Made by a program: the position numbers and the translations under genes. Below the pieces are notes generated by a model. The model worked only from the letters and a program-made list of their open reading frames with translations, made no database searches and was not told the origin of the DNA. From an uncultured Collinsella sp. (GTDB taxonomy: Bacteria > Actinomycetota > Coriobacteriia > Coriobacteriales > Coriobacteriaceae), in assembly GCA_900556515.1 (NCBI GenBank), contig USPH01000006.1, positions 1-17,338 on the forward strand: 17,338 nucleotides of DNA. The letters are read 5' to 3'. Shown here one piece after another: positions 1 to 5,289 of the stretch. Within the stretch, counting starts at the first letter, position 1, and each line of letters starts with the position of its first letter.

Positions 1-644
1 TTGAGGCTGATCTTTCCTTCCGTGGTGCCTCAGCTGAATTCCCCGACGAACGATTGGTCGTGGTTGATGTGGGTGGCGGCTCGACAGAAGTGATCTTCGG
101 TTCTGCTCAAGAAGGCGTGCTGTTCTCGCATTCGTTCAATATCGGGTGCCGTCGCGTGACGGAGCGGTTTTTCTCGGCGCTGCCACCCGCGGATGGCGAG
201 CTTTCAGCCGCCGCTGCGTGGTCGGGCGAGCAGTTCGCCGCCTATTTTGAGGGCCTGCCCAGCGACTTTGAGCATGCAGAGCGCCTGGTCGCCGTGGGCG
301 GCACCGTCACCACGCTCGTGGCACTGGTTCACGAGCTGGAACCGTACGATTCGAGCTTTGTGCACCTATGCGAGCTGTCGCTGGAGCAGGTCTCGGCCGC
401 TATCGAGCGCATGTCTGTGTTGGACGCGGAAGGCATCGCCACGCTACCGGGTGTACAGCCCAAACGCGCGGGCGTGATTCTGGCCGGCGCCGTGGTGATC
501 CGCGAGCTCATGCGTGCCGGCGGCTACAAGACGCTCACCGTAAGCGAGAACAGCCTACTCGCCGGCATGGCCGCCACCATCAACGAGACCCTCGACGGCA
601 CAACCCCCACCATCGGCTGGACCCCCAGCCTCAACGCCCTTTAA
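1..644 (+). CDS. Ppx/GppA family exopolyphosphatase / pppGpp phosphatase, 3' part (5' end outside window)
   Basis: The reading frame is open from base 3, before the first possible start at 54, so the gene begins upstream of the window; 213 codons are visible. The family hydrolyses polyphosphate or pppGpp in the cytoplasm and has the ASKHA (actin/hexokinase-like) fold. The visible part starts with a stretch of the type EADLSFRGAS and then the phosphate-binding loop DVGGGSTE (about visible residues 22-29). This is followed by FNIGCRRVTERFF and by the second glycine loop AVGGTVTTL, both typical of Ppx/GppA. The N-terminal ATPase-like half is missing only because of the window edge. It appears to be a single-domain form of about 300 residues, without the C-terminal HD domain of E. 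coli Ppx. Whether it prefers polyphosphate or pppGpp cannot be decided from this part. No U-rich terminator is seen directly after the stop; a palindromic repeat follows instead. Confidence 0.9.
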   Translation, partial: EADLSFRGASAEFPDERLVVVDVGGGSTEVIFGSAQEGVLFSHSFNIGCRRVTERFFSALPPADGELSAAAAWSGEQFAAYFEGLPSDFEHAERLVAVGGTVTTLVALVHELEPYDSSFVHLCELSLEQVSAAIERMSVLDAEGIATLPGVQPKRAGVILAGAVVIRELMRAGGYKTLTVSENSLLAGMAATINETLDGTTPTIGWTPSLNAL

Positions 645-657
645 CCATCCCCTCATA

Positions 658-724
658 AGTTGCGGTGAAATACGGACTAAAATCGCCCTTTCGGGCCCCA
701 AACAGTCCCTATTCCACCACAACT
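658..724. repeat. Imperfect 21-bp inverted repeat, intergenic palindromic element
   Basis: The arms at 658-678 and 704-724 are reverse complements at 17 of 21 positions. Between them lies a small hairpin, GCCC-TTTC-GGGC (686-697). The motif GTTGCGGTGAAATA in the left arm reappears as TATTCCACCACAAC in the right arm. It lies between the Ppx stop codon and the terminator of the opposite-strand tRNA. It has no U tract that would make it a good terminator for the phosphatase gene. I read it as a small dispersed palindromic repeat; a degenerate terminator or structured RNA is the alternative. Confidence 0.55.
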
Positions 725-751
725 CACCATCTGTATCGGCATCCAAAAGAA

Positions 752-784
752 ACGGGCCCGCATCCCCAGGGGACACGGGCCCGT
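752..784 (-). terminator. Rho-independent terminator of tRNA-Leu
   Basis: The perfect arms ACGGGCCCG (752-760) and CGGGCCCGT (776-784) enclose a second inner pairing, TCCCC/GGGGA. Read on the minus strand, the hairpin lies 11 bases after the tRNA CCA end and is followed by TTTCTTTT, as expected of an intrinsic terminator. Confidence 0.75.
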
Positions 785-794
785 AACCAATACA

Positions 795-879
795 TGGTAG
801 GGGCGGTGGGACTCGAACCCACAATCCTTGCGGCGAGAGATTTTAAGTCTCCTGCGTATGCCAATTCCGCCACGCCCCC
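795..879 (-). tRNA. tRNA-Leu (anticodon UAA)
   Basis: On the minus strand an 85-base cloverleaf can be folded. The 7-bp acceptor stem is GGGGGCG with CGCCCCT (G1-U72 wobble), the discriminator is A and CCA is encoded. The T arm is GTGGGTTCGAGTCCCAC. The anticodon loop CTTAAAA carries TAA in a stem GGAGA/TCTCT. The long variable arm (CGCCGCAAGGAT region) makes it a class II tRNA, fitting leucine. It reads UUA, a rare codon in this GC-rich genome. The upstream minus-strand gene ends 31 bases before the tRNA; TAGACT in that gap could be a -10, or the two may be co-transcribed. Confidence 0.95.
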
Positions 880-910
880 GTGAGACTAGAAGTCTAGCAC
901 AAGCCGTCCG

Positions 911-1534
911 TTACGCGTTGACGGCCATCGAGTGCTGGCCTGACTTTTCCAAGTACTCGGCAAACTTGGCTTCGTCGCCCTTGTTCTGGTACTGCAGGGC
1001 CAGCAGGTACTCCAAGCGGCAGCGCTTGACCGGGTCGTCGCCGACATCCTCGAGCATGCGCTCCAGCTCGGGAATGTCGTTGTGACGCTTGAGGATCATC
1101 GTGTCGTACATCAGCTGGCACTCGTGCGCGACCGCCTCGGCCTGACCGCCCTCAAAGCCCTTGATTTCGTGCAGCAACTCCTTGGACTTTTTGCGGTCCT
1201 CCTGGCCAACGTAGTAGTTAAAGGCCTTGATCACCAGGTCGACGCGCTGCATCTTGGGCAGGTTGAGTCCCAGCAGCAGGTCGAACATCTCGCCGGCGCG
1301 CTCGTGGTCCTCGCGCAGCAGATAGGAGTTCAGACGCAGGTAGTCGCGGTTGTAGCGCGGGTACAGCATGCTGGTGAGTTTGCCGTCGAGCAAACGATCG
1401 AACTCGGCCCACTGTTTGGCGGCCATCAACTGTTGCAGGCGTTTAAACGTAGTGCGTTTTTTGACGCTAAAGAACACCGACACGGCGATACAGATGATAA
1501 CGACGGCGGTCCAGAGTGTGCGGGAATCGGGCAT
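911..1534 (-). CDS. Hypothetical membrane-anchored protein with TPR-like helical repeats
   Basis: Encodes 207 residues. I do not recognise a named family. One hydrophobic segment lies at about residues 7-25 and is followed directly by KKRTTFKR, so by the positive-inside rule the remaining ~180 residues should be cytoplasmic. That part is predicted to be all-helical, with repeating units of the TPR/SEL1 kind (for example the region around DLVIKAFNYYVGQEDRKKSK and EYLLALQYQNKGDEAKFAEY). Such domains usually scaffold protein-protein contacts. The start at 1534 is supported by AAGGAT about 8 bases upstream on the minus strand. Codon use matches the core genes. The gene precedes the tRNA-Leu on the same strand and is divergent from the PTS EIIB gene. 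No catalytic motif is visible. Confidence 0.8.
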   Translation of the reverse strand: MPDSRTLWTAVVIICIAVSVFFSVKKRTTFKRLQQLMAAKQWAEFDRLLDGKLTSMLYPRYNRDYLRLNSYLLREDHERAGEMFDLLLGLNLPKMQRVDLVIKAFNYYVGQEDRKKSKELLHEIKGFEGGQAEAVAHECQLMYDTMILKRHNDIPELERMLEDVGDDPVKRCRLEYLLALQYQNKGDEAKFAEYLEKSGQHSMAVNA

Positions 1535-1697
1535 GTTAGGATCCTTAGTCGCTCATAAAGCGAGCGGTATGACAACACGTACTAGATGTATTATACGCAG
1601 CGCACAAGCAAACTGGCATAAAAGCTCATCGAGGCTGAGTGCCATCGCTCGCTGCGGTACACTTACCTAAAGTAAACCATGAAGGGAGACATTACCT

Positions 1698-1985
1698 ATG
1701 AAGAAGATCGTTTTGGCTTGCGGTGCTGGCGCTGCTACTTCCACGCTCGTTGCCCAGAAGGTCGCCACCATGCTCGACGCCAACGGTTACGCCGGCAAGT
1801 ATGAGATCGTGCAGTGCGCCATCTCCGAGGCCAAGGACGCTTGCGACGAGGGCGCCGACCTGCTGATCGCCACCACCGTTGCCCCCGAGGGCCTCACCTG
1901 CCCGTACGTGAGCGGCGTGCCCTTCATGACCGGCATGAACCGCGTCGCTGCCGAGAAGGCCGTTCTCGACGTTATGGCTCAGTAG
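1698..1985 (+). CDS. PTS sugar transporter subunit IIB, galactitol type (orphan EIIB)
   Basis: Encodes 95 residues, the full length of a single EIIB domain of the galactitol/ascorbate (GatB/SgaB/UlaB) superfamily. In that family a cysteine near the N-terminus takes phosphate from EIIA and passes it to the sugar bound by EIIC. Here the motif is VLACGAGAATST, with Cys8 as the expected phosphorylation site in a P-loop. GAAGGGAG lies just upstream of the ATG. A weak promoter can be proposed (CTGAGT 1635-1640, 17 bases, TACACT 1658-1663). No EIIA or EIIC gene is in the window. It sits 11 bases upstream of the VOC-fold gene, so the two are probably one transcript. It may serve a PTS encoded elsewhere or act as a phosphorylation-dependent regulator; I cannot tell which. 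Confidence 0.85.
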   Translation: MKKIVLACGAGAATSTLVAQKVATMLDANGYAGKYEIVQCAISEAKDACDEGADLLIATTVAPEGLTCPYVSGVPFMTGMNRVAAEKAVLDVMAQ

Positions 1986-1996
1986 GCGCTGCCTGT

Positions 1997-2371
1997 ATGA
2001 ATGAGCAGAACGCCAACCCGGTAGAGCTCTTTGGCATGCGCGTCGCCCACGTGGGCATTAACGCCACCGACCCGGCCGATGCCCTGGAGATCGCGGAGCT
2101 GTTCTCGACGATGATGGGCCTACCTGTCATCGAGACCCCGGTTTCGTACTTTAACGATTCGCTGATCGAGGTCATGAAGCAGAACGGTCGTGGCACCAAG
2201 GGCCACATTGGCTTTGCCGTCAACGACATCGATGCGGCCGAGAAGTGGTTTGCCGAGCGCGGACTCGAGGTCAACGAGGAGTCGCGCGTGCTGCTGCCCG
2301 ACGGCGGCACCAAGCTCGTGTACTTTAAGCGCGAGTTTGCCGGTTTCGCCGTGCACCTGTGCCGCGAGTAG
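1997..2371 (+). CDS. VOC-fold (glyoxalase-like) small protein, similar to the C-terminal extension of some KDPG aldolases
   Basis: Encodes 124 residues from the ATG at 1997. The frame is open further upstream inside the EIIB gene, but conserved-looking sequence only begins after this ATG. The Shine-Dalgarno is poor, so translational coupling to the EIIB stop, 11 bases away, is likely. The protein has the beta-alpha-beta-beta-beta layout of one-and-a-half VOC modules: MRVAHVGINA, then IEVMKQNGRGTKGHIGFAV, then KREFAGFAVHLCRE. His18, Glu58, His70 and His120 sit where VOC metal ligands may sit. From memory, the pattern closely follows a C-terminal extension found on some Firmicutes 2-keto-3-deoxyphosphogluconate aldolases; this was not checked by search. 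A role in sugar or sugar-acid metabolism with the EIIB gene is inference. A strong terminator follows. Confidence 0.8.
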   Translation: MNEQNANPVELFGMRVAHVGINATDPADALEIAELFSTMMGLPVIETPVSYFNDSLIEVMKQNGRGTKGHIGFAVNDIDAAEKWFAERGLEVNEESRVLLPDGGTKLVYFKREFAGFAVHLCRE

Positions 2372-2398
2372 CGCACAAGCTGCCATAGCTAGCAAAAA

Positions 2399-2427
2399 GG
2401 GATAGGGCCGCGTGGCCCTATCCCTTT
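2399..2427 (+). terminator. Intrinsic terminator of the EIIB-VOC unit
   Basis: The perfect 11-bp stem GGGATAGGGCC (2399-2409) with GGCCCTATCCC (2414-2424) has loop GCGT. It is preceded by AAAAA and followed by TTTATT, so it can work in both directions. It ends the EIIB/VOC transcript and insulates it from the IS element. Confidence 0.9.
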
Positions 2428-2471
2428 ATTCAAGACTTTAGTCTGCTGGCCGCGCAGCGGCCAGCTTTAAA

Positions 2472-2490
2472 CCACCCGCTACGCGGGTGG
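2472..2490. repeat. Left-end subterminal hairpin of the IS200-type element
   Basis: An 8-bp perfect stem CCACCCGC/GCGGGTGG with a 3-base loop. It shares the CCACCC/GGGTGG core with the right-end hairpin and is the probable TnpA recognition structure on single-stranded DNA. Confidence 0.7.
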
Positions 2491-2510
2491 AGACAAACGG
2501 CTTTACAAAG

Positions 2511-2572
2511 CCACCCCTCCGACCGATATTGACGATTGTTCAGGCCGTCAAGAATTCGAGTCGAAGGGGTGG
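2511..2572 (+). promoter_or_regulatory. Transposase leader stem that sequesters the tnpA Shine-Dalgarno
   Basis: Bases 2511-2523 (CCACCCCTCCGAC) pair with 2560-2572 (GTCGAAGGGGTGG) at 12 of 13 positions, with one C-A mismatch. The second strand contains the GAAGGGG Shine-Dalgarno of the tnpA start at 2578. Nested in the loop is TTGACG (2529-2534) with CGTCAA (2546-2551). A competing small hairpin, GGCTTT-AC-AAAGCC (2499-2512), overlaps the first two bases of the anti-SD strand. IS200 of Salmonella is known to repress its transposase with a leader structure that blocks the ribosome site, so the same logic is likely here. Confidence 0.65.
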
Positions 2573-2577
2573 TCGCC

Positions 2578-3036
2578 ATGGCCCAGAAGGCCTACAGCCT
2601 TTCCCACACGAAGTGGATGTGCAAGTACCACGTCGTGTTCACGCCGAAGTATAGGCGCAAAGTGATCTACAACCAAATCAGGAGCGACATAGGGGAGATC
2701 CTCAGGAAGCTGTGCGAGTACAAGGGGATCGAGATAATCGAGGGGCACCTGATGCCCGACCACGTGCACGTGCTGCTGGCGATCCCGCCAAAGTACAGCG
2801 TCGCGAGCGTCATGGGCTACCTGAAGGGGAAGAGCTCGCTGATGATATTCGACAGGCACGCCAACCTCAAGTACAAGTTCGGCAACAGGAAGTTCTGGGC
2901 GGAGGGCTACTACGTGTCCACCGTCGGCCTGAACGAGGCGACGATCGCCAAGTACATCAGGGAGCAGGAGTCCCACGACATCGCGCTGGACAAGCTGAGC
3001 GTGAAGGAGTACGAGGACCCCTTCAAGAGGGGGTGA
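2578..3036 (+). CDS. tnpA: IS200/IS605 family Y1 transposase TnpA
   Basis: Encodes 152 residues, the normal IS200 TnpA length. It is a HUH/Y1 single-strand DNA transposase that excises and inserts ssDNA by a 5'-phosphotyrosine intermediate, working as a dimer. The HUH motif is MPDHVHVLL (His62 and His64), the catalytic tyrosine is Tyr126 in the helix ATIAKYIREQ, and the conserved Gln is at 130. The conserved stretches KYHVVFTPKYRRK and GNRKFWAEGYYVSTVG are intact. I saw no frameshift, so the enzyme looks functional. I chose the ATG at 2578 over the one at 2536 because GAAGGGG lies just upstream and family homology starts here. Arginine is mostly AGG, unlike the CGC/CGT of neighbouring genes. 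No tnpB accompanies it. Confidence 0.95.
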   Translation: MAQKAYSLSHTKWMCKYHVVFTPKYRRKVIYNQIRSDIGEILRKLCEYKGIEIIEGHLMPDHVHVLLAIPPKYSVASVMGYLKGKSSLMIFDRHANLKYKFGNRKFWAEGYYVSTVGLNEATIAKYIREQESHDIALDKLSVKEYEDPFKRG

Positions 3037-3040
3037 TCCC

Positions 3041-3140
3041 GCCGGTTCGACCGGCGCGCCACGGGTCAAGATGCACTAGGCCTGGACGAAGTCCGGGCCC
3101 GCGCCTTTAGACGCGAGCCCGGGGCCCGTGGGTTATACCC
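3041..3140 (+). other. Structured non-coding 3' part of the IS element
   Basis: Between the tnpA stop and the right-end hairpin lie several closely packed hairpins: GCCGGT-TCG-ACCGGC (3041-3055), GGCCTGGAC-GAA-GTCCGGGCC (3079-3099, one T-G pair), a GC-rich pairing of GGGCCCGCG with CGCG/GCCC/GGGCCC sequences to about 3127, and GGGT-TAT-ACCC (3130-3140). No ORF is credible here. It may be a 3' UTR structure or a remnant non-coding RNA of an IS605-like ancestor; the sequence alone does not decide. Confidence 0.5.
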
Positions 3141-3148
3141 TAAGAGCA

Positions 3149-3171
3149 AACCACCCTTTTTAAGGGTGGTT
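3149..3171. repeat. Right-end subterminal hairpin of the IS200-type element
   Basis: A perfect 10-bp stem AACCACCCTT/AAGGGTGGTT with loop TTT, just inside the presumed right cleavage site near CTGATT (3172-3177). It shares its core with the left hairpin. Confidence 0.7.
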
Positions 3172-3175
3172 CTGA

Positions 3176-3640
3176 TTAAAAGAAAATAAATCGAATAACA
3201 AGGGCAACTGCTATGGCCACAATGATTAAAAGTAGGATTGTCAGTCGATGCTGCTTGCGTCGTTTACTTGACGAAACGAAGATCGATTTTCCCTGTTTTG
3301 GCGTCTCGAGATAACGAGCCGAATGCGTTAAGGTTTGCTTTGGACGAGGACCTCTTTGTTGATGAGCGGCGGATGCTTTCAGTGGCTCATCACTAGCTGC
3401 GCTGTTTTTAGATAATGGTGCGTCTTTCAGATATACAGGGTCTCCCGAGGCGACGCCCATATGTTTACGTCCCGTTTGCGCGTCCTCGAGCGTTTGATAT
3501 CGATTTCTCGTCACATACTCGGGCTCAGGATCATTAATGGGCTCTTGCGAGATATGGGGGCGATGGAACCGTGGCGGCTGCGTGGGAGTATCTTCCCCCT
3601 GCGTCTGCATAAACATTTTGTTCTGGTTTTGGTCGTCCAT
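3176..3640 (-). CDS. Hypothetical tail-anchored membrane protein
   Basis: Encodes 154 residues; not a family I recognise. The first ~120 residues are polar, low-complexity and probably disordered, rich in Gln, Pro, Lys and Ser. A basic patch SSSKRRKQHR precedes one hydrophobic helix at about residues 132-153 (LTILLLIIVAIAVALVIRF), and the protein ends directly after it. This gives a C-terminal anchor with the bulk in the cytoplasm. The start is supported by AAAGGGC just upstream of the ATG on the minus strand. Base composition is visibly more AT-rich than neighbouring genes. The TAA stop overlaps the presumed right end of the IS element, so the native C-terminus may have been longer, or the stop may be partly supplied by the insertion. 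The gene lies divergent to hsp20. Confidence 0.75.
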   Translation of the reverse strand: MDDQNQNKMFMQTQGEDTPTQPPRFHRPHISQEPINDPEPEYVTRNRYQTLEDAQTGRKHMGVASGDPVYLKDAPLSKNSAASDEPLKASAAHQQRGPRPKQTLTHSARYLETPKQGKSIFVSSSKRRKQHRLTILLLIIVAIAVALVIRFIFF

Positions 3641-3917
3641 GATGCCCTTTAGCTCGTTACCAACAACGTGTACGCGCTCATTGTAAGCCCCTTGTTATTT
3701 GTAGCTGTGGACATACTCGTTATTTAAGCTCTGGCTCAAAGAACCTTAACCTTCCTAAAACCTTAGTGCTACACACTTAGATATGCTTATAGTAATGGAC
3801 TTAAAAAACTTTATAGTCGATGTATATATGAGCATCGGGTGGGCATATATAAGAGCGTCAAAAGAAGTCCCAGTCACCTAGAAGATGACTCGGCAGTCCT
3901 ATAAAGGAGTGGTAAAC
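3641..3917. promoter_or_regulatory. AT-rich divergent promoter region upstream of hsp20
   Basis: This is the most AT-rich stretch of the window and lies between two divergent starts. It contains an 8-bp inverted repeat, TATATATG (3823-3830) and CATATATA (3844-3851), 13 bases apart. A possible promoter is CTTAAA (3800-3805), 17 bases, TATATA (3823-3828), with the repeat overlapping the -10. I found no CIRCE element (TTAGCACTC) and no HAIR element. CCTTA recurs several times around 3748-3774. Exact transcription starts cannot be assigned from sequence alone. Confidence 0.45.
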
Positions 3918-4349
3918 ATGGCAAGCATGGTTCCTTATCGTTCGGTTTTTGGCGTTCGTCCCTCTGCAAGCTCGCTGTTCGATCTGTTTGATGATATGAG
4001 CGACCTAGCGAACAGCTCGATTGCCTCTAAGGCGTTCCCCGTTGACGTTGAGGATAAGGGCGATGGCTATGAGGTCAAGGCTTATCTGACCGGCGTCGCC
4101 AAGGACGATATCGATGTCGAGCTTAACGAGGGCCGTCTGTCCATTAGCGTGAATGTCGAGGAAGACGAGGAGAACGAGGGCAAGAACTTCCTGCAGAAGG
4201 AGTTCAGCTCGTACAGCGCGACGCGTGGCGTGTATCTTAAGGACGCTTCGAGCGAGGGCCTCTCGGCTAAGTACGCCGACGGCATCCTTACCGTTACGGT
4301 TCCCAAGATCGTCGAGAAGAAGAACGTTACGAAGATCTCCATCGACTAA
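3918..4349 (+). CDS. Small heat shock protein, Hsp20/alpha-crystallin family
   Basis: Encodes 143 residues. It is an ATP-independent cytoplasmic holdase that binds unfolding proteins and forms oligomers. The N-terminal ~37 residues (with SLFDLFDDMSDL) are the variable arm. From AFPVDVEDKGDGYEVKAYL to the C-terminus runs the alpha-crystallin domain, including GVAKDDIDVELNEGRLSI and the closing YADGILTVTVPK, the classic family signature. The start at 3918 has AAAGGAG 8 bases upstream; the in-frame ATG at 3885 lacks this and adds 11 residues without family similarity. It is monocistronic, with its own AT-rich promoter region and a terminator shared with the converging MBL gene. Heat or stress control is likely from the family, but I recognise no known heat-shock operator. 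Confidence 0.93.
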   Translation: MASMVPYRSVFGVRPSASSLFDLFDDMSDLANSSIASKAFPVDVEDKGDGYEVKAYLTGVAKDDIDVELNEGRLSISVNVEEDEENEGKNFLQKEFSSYSATRGVYLKDASSEGLSAKYADGILTVTVPKIVEKKNVTKISID

Positions 4350-4384
4350 CTTCGTTGGTGTTCTTCGCTATTAAAAGACAACAG

Positions 4385-4416
4385 AAGGGGCTGGGAAGCG
4401 ATTCCCGGCCCCTTTT
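4385..4416. terminator. Bidirectional terminator between hsp20 and the MBL hydrolase gene
   Basis: The 13-bp stem AAGGGGCTGGGAA (4385-4397) with TTCCCGGCCCCTT (4402-4414) has one T-G pair and loop GCGA. On the plus strand it runs into TTTT, and on the minus strand into TTCTGTTGTCTTTT. It lies between two convergent stop codons. Confidence 0.85.
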
Positions 4417-4431
4417 GCTGTTTAGGACAGT

Positions 4432-5241
4432 CTATTGAATGGTTGCTGGCCGATACTGGCTTGCGGGGCGTATCGAGAGTTTTCGCGATCCTTGGAGAAG
4501 GGTGGCGGAGCTGCCGACCTCGTCATCCAGGGTTGCGGCTAGAGCTTTGGCATAGCTTTTGACGGTAAGGCTCGGACGATTGTTATCTTGGCTGATATGC
4601 ATGGCAATGAGCTGTTCGGTTCGATCGGTAACAAGTTCGCGCGCGGCTTCGGCGGCTTGGCCATTGGAGAGGTGTCCCCTTGCAGACAGGATGCGCTCCT
4701 GAAGAAAGCGGGGATATTCTCCCTCGCGCAGCATGGTCACATCATGGTTGCTTTCGAGCGCAAGGACTCGACAATCTTTGAGGGTGTTCATGGCTTGGCT
4801 CGATAGCTCTCCGGTGTCGGTGGCAAAGCCGATGGAATCATCGAGGGCGTCGAATCGATAACCGACTGGATTGATGACATCGTGTGATGTTGAGTAGGTT
4901 TGCACGTGGATGCCGGCAATGGATAGGGCGTCGCCGGGATCGAATTCCTCGACAGGCAGATGCGAAAGATTTTCTTTGTTCGAAAGAGTGCCCCTGCTGG
5001 CAAAGAGGGGGCCGTGCCAGTGCTTGCACCAGACATCGAGGCCCTTGATATGATCGCTATGCTCATGAGTAATGAGAAGAGCCGAGACGTTGTCTGTCGA
5101 GAGCCCCAGTTCTGCCATGCGCTTTAATGTCTCGCGGCGAGACAGTCCGTCATCGACCATAATGAGCCCCTGCGGGCCCTCGATGAGTGCGCAGTTGCCT
5201 TTAGAGCCACTGCCGAGGATATGAAGGTGCAGACGAGACAT
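4432..5241 (-). CDS. MBL-fold metallo-hydrolase, YycJ/WalJ-like
   Basis: Encodes 269 residues from the ATG at 5241; the longer open frame to 5322 adds 27 residues with no family similarity. It is a metallo-beta-lactamase fold hydrolase with a two-metal site. The N-terminal LHILGSGSKGNCALI matches the S-GSSGN motif of the YycJ/WalJ group. The metal motif is THEHSDH (His59, His61, Asp63, His64), followed by TSHDVINPVGYRF, the FATDTGELS aspartate and a late AMHISQDNNRP histidine. Family members are proposed 5'-3' exonucleases or phosphodiesterases tied to cell-wall and DNA repair phenotypes in Firmicutes; the substrate here is unknown. No walKR genes lie beside it. It is divergent from tilS with 48 bases between starts and has only a weak GGA upstream as a Shine-Dalgarno. 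Confidence 0.9.
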   Translation of the reverse strand: MSRLHLHILGSGSKGNCALIEGPQGLIMVDDGLSRRETLKRMAELGLSTDNVSALLITHEHSDHIKGLDVWCKHWHGPLFASRGTLSNKENLSHLPVEEFDPGDALSIAGIHVQTYSTSHDVINPVGYRFDALDDSIGFATDTGELSSQAMNTLKDCRVLALESNHDVTMLREGEYPRFLQERILSARGHLSNGQAAEAARELVTDRTEQLIAMHISQDNNRPSLTVKSYAKALAATLDDEVGSSATLLQGSRKLSIRPASQYRPATIQ

Positions 5242-5289
5242 AAGATTCCAAAGGATACAATGGGTGCGGACGAATAGAGGAGGAAGCAA

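Larger units (their letters stand above)
2445..3177 (+). mobile_element. IS200-type insertion sequence (IS200/IS605 family, tnpA only)
   Basis: The element is about 730 bp with a single Y1 transposase gene. Ends are approximate, because the family has no terminal inverted repeats and makes no target duplication. It has subterminal hairpins instead. The left hairpin CCACCCGC-TAC-GCGGGTGG (2472-2490) and the right hairpin AACCACCCTT-TTT-AAGGGTGGTT (3149-3171) share the core ACCACCC/GGGTGG and both follow AAACCACCC-type sequence, as expected if one TnpA recognises both. A further perfect hairpin, GCTGGCCGC-GCA-GCGGCCAGC (2445-2465), sits outside the left one and may belong to the element. Codon use differs from the neighbours (frequent AGG for Arg), consistent with transfer. 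The right end touches the stop codon of the minus-strand gene at 3176. Confidence 0.85.

Noticed and set aside
1814..1996. Longer start for the VOC gene inside the EIIB gene
   Set aside because: The added residues are an Arg/His-rich out-of-frame reading of EIIB.
3041..3055. GGTTCGA motif in the IS as part of a tRNA T arm
   Set aside because: No acceptor, D or anticodon arms can be folded around it; it is a simple hairpin loop.
2428..3177. CRISPR array or tnpB/omega-RNA nuclease system
   Set aside because: No regular repeat-spacer pattern and no TnpB frame are present; only a tnpA gene and hairpins are visible.
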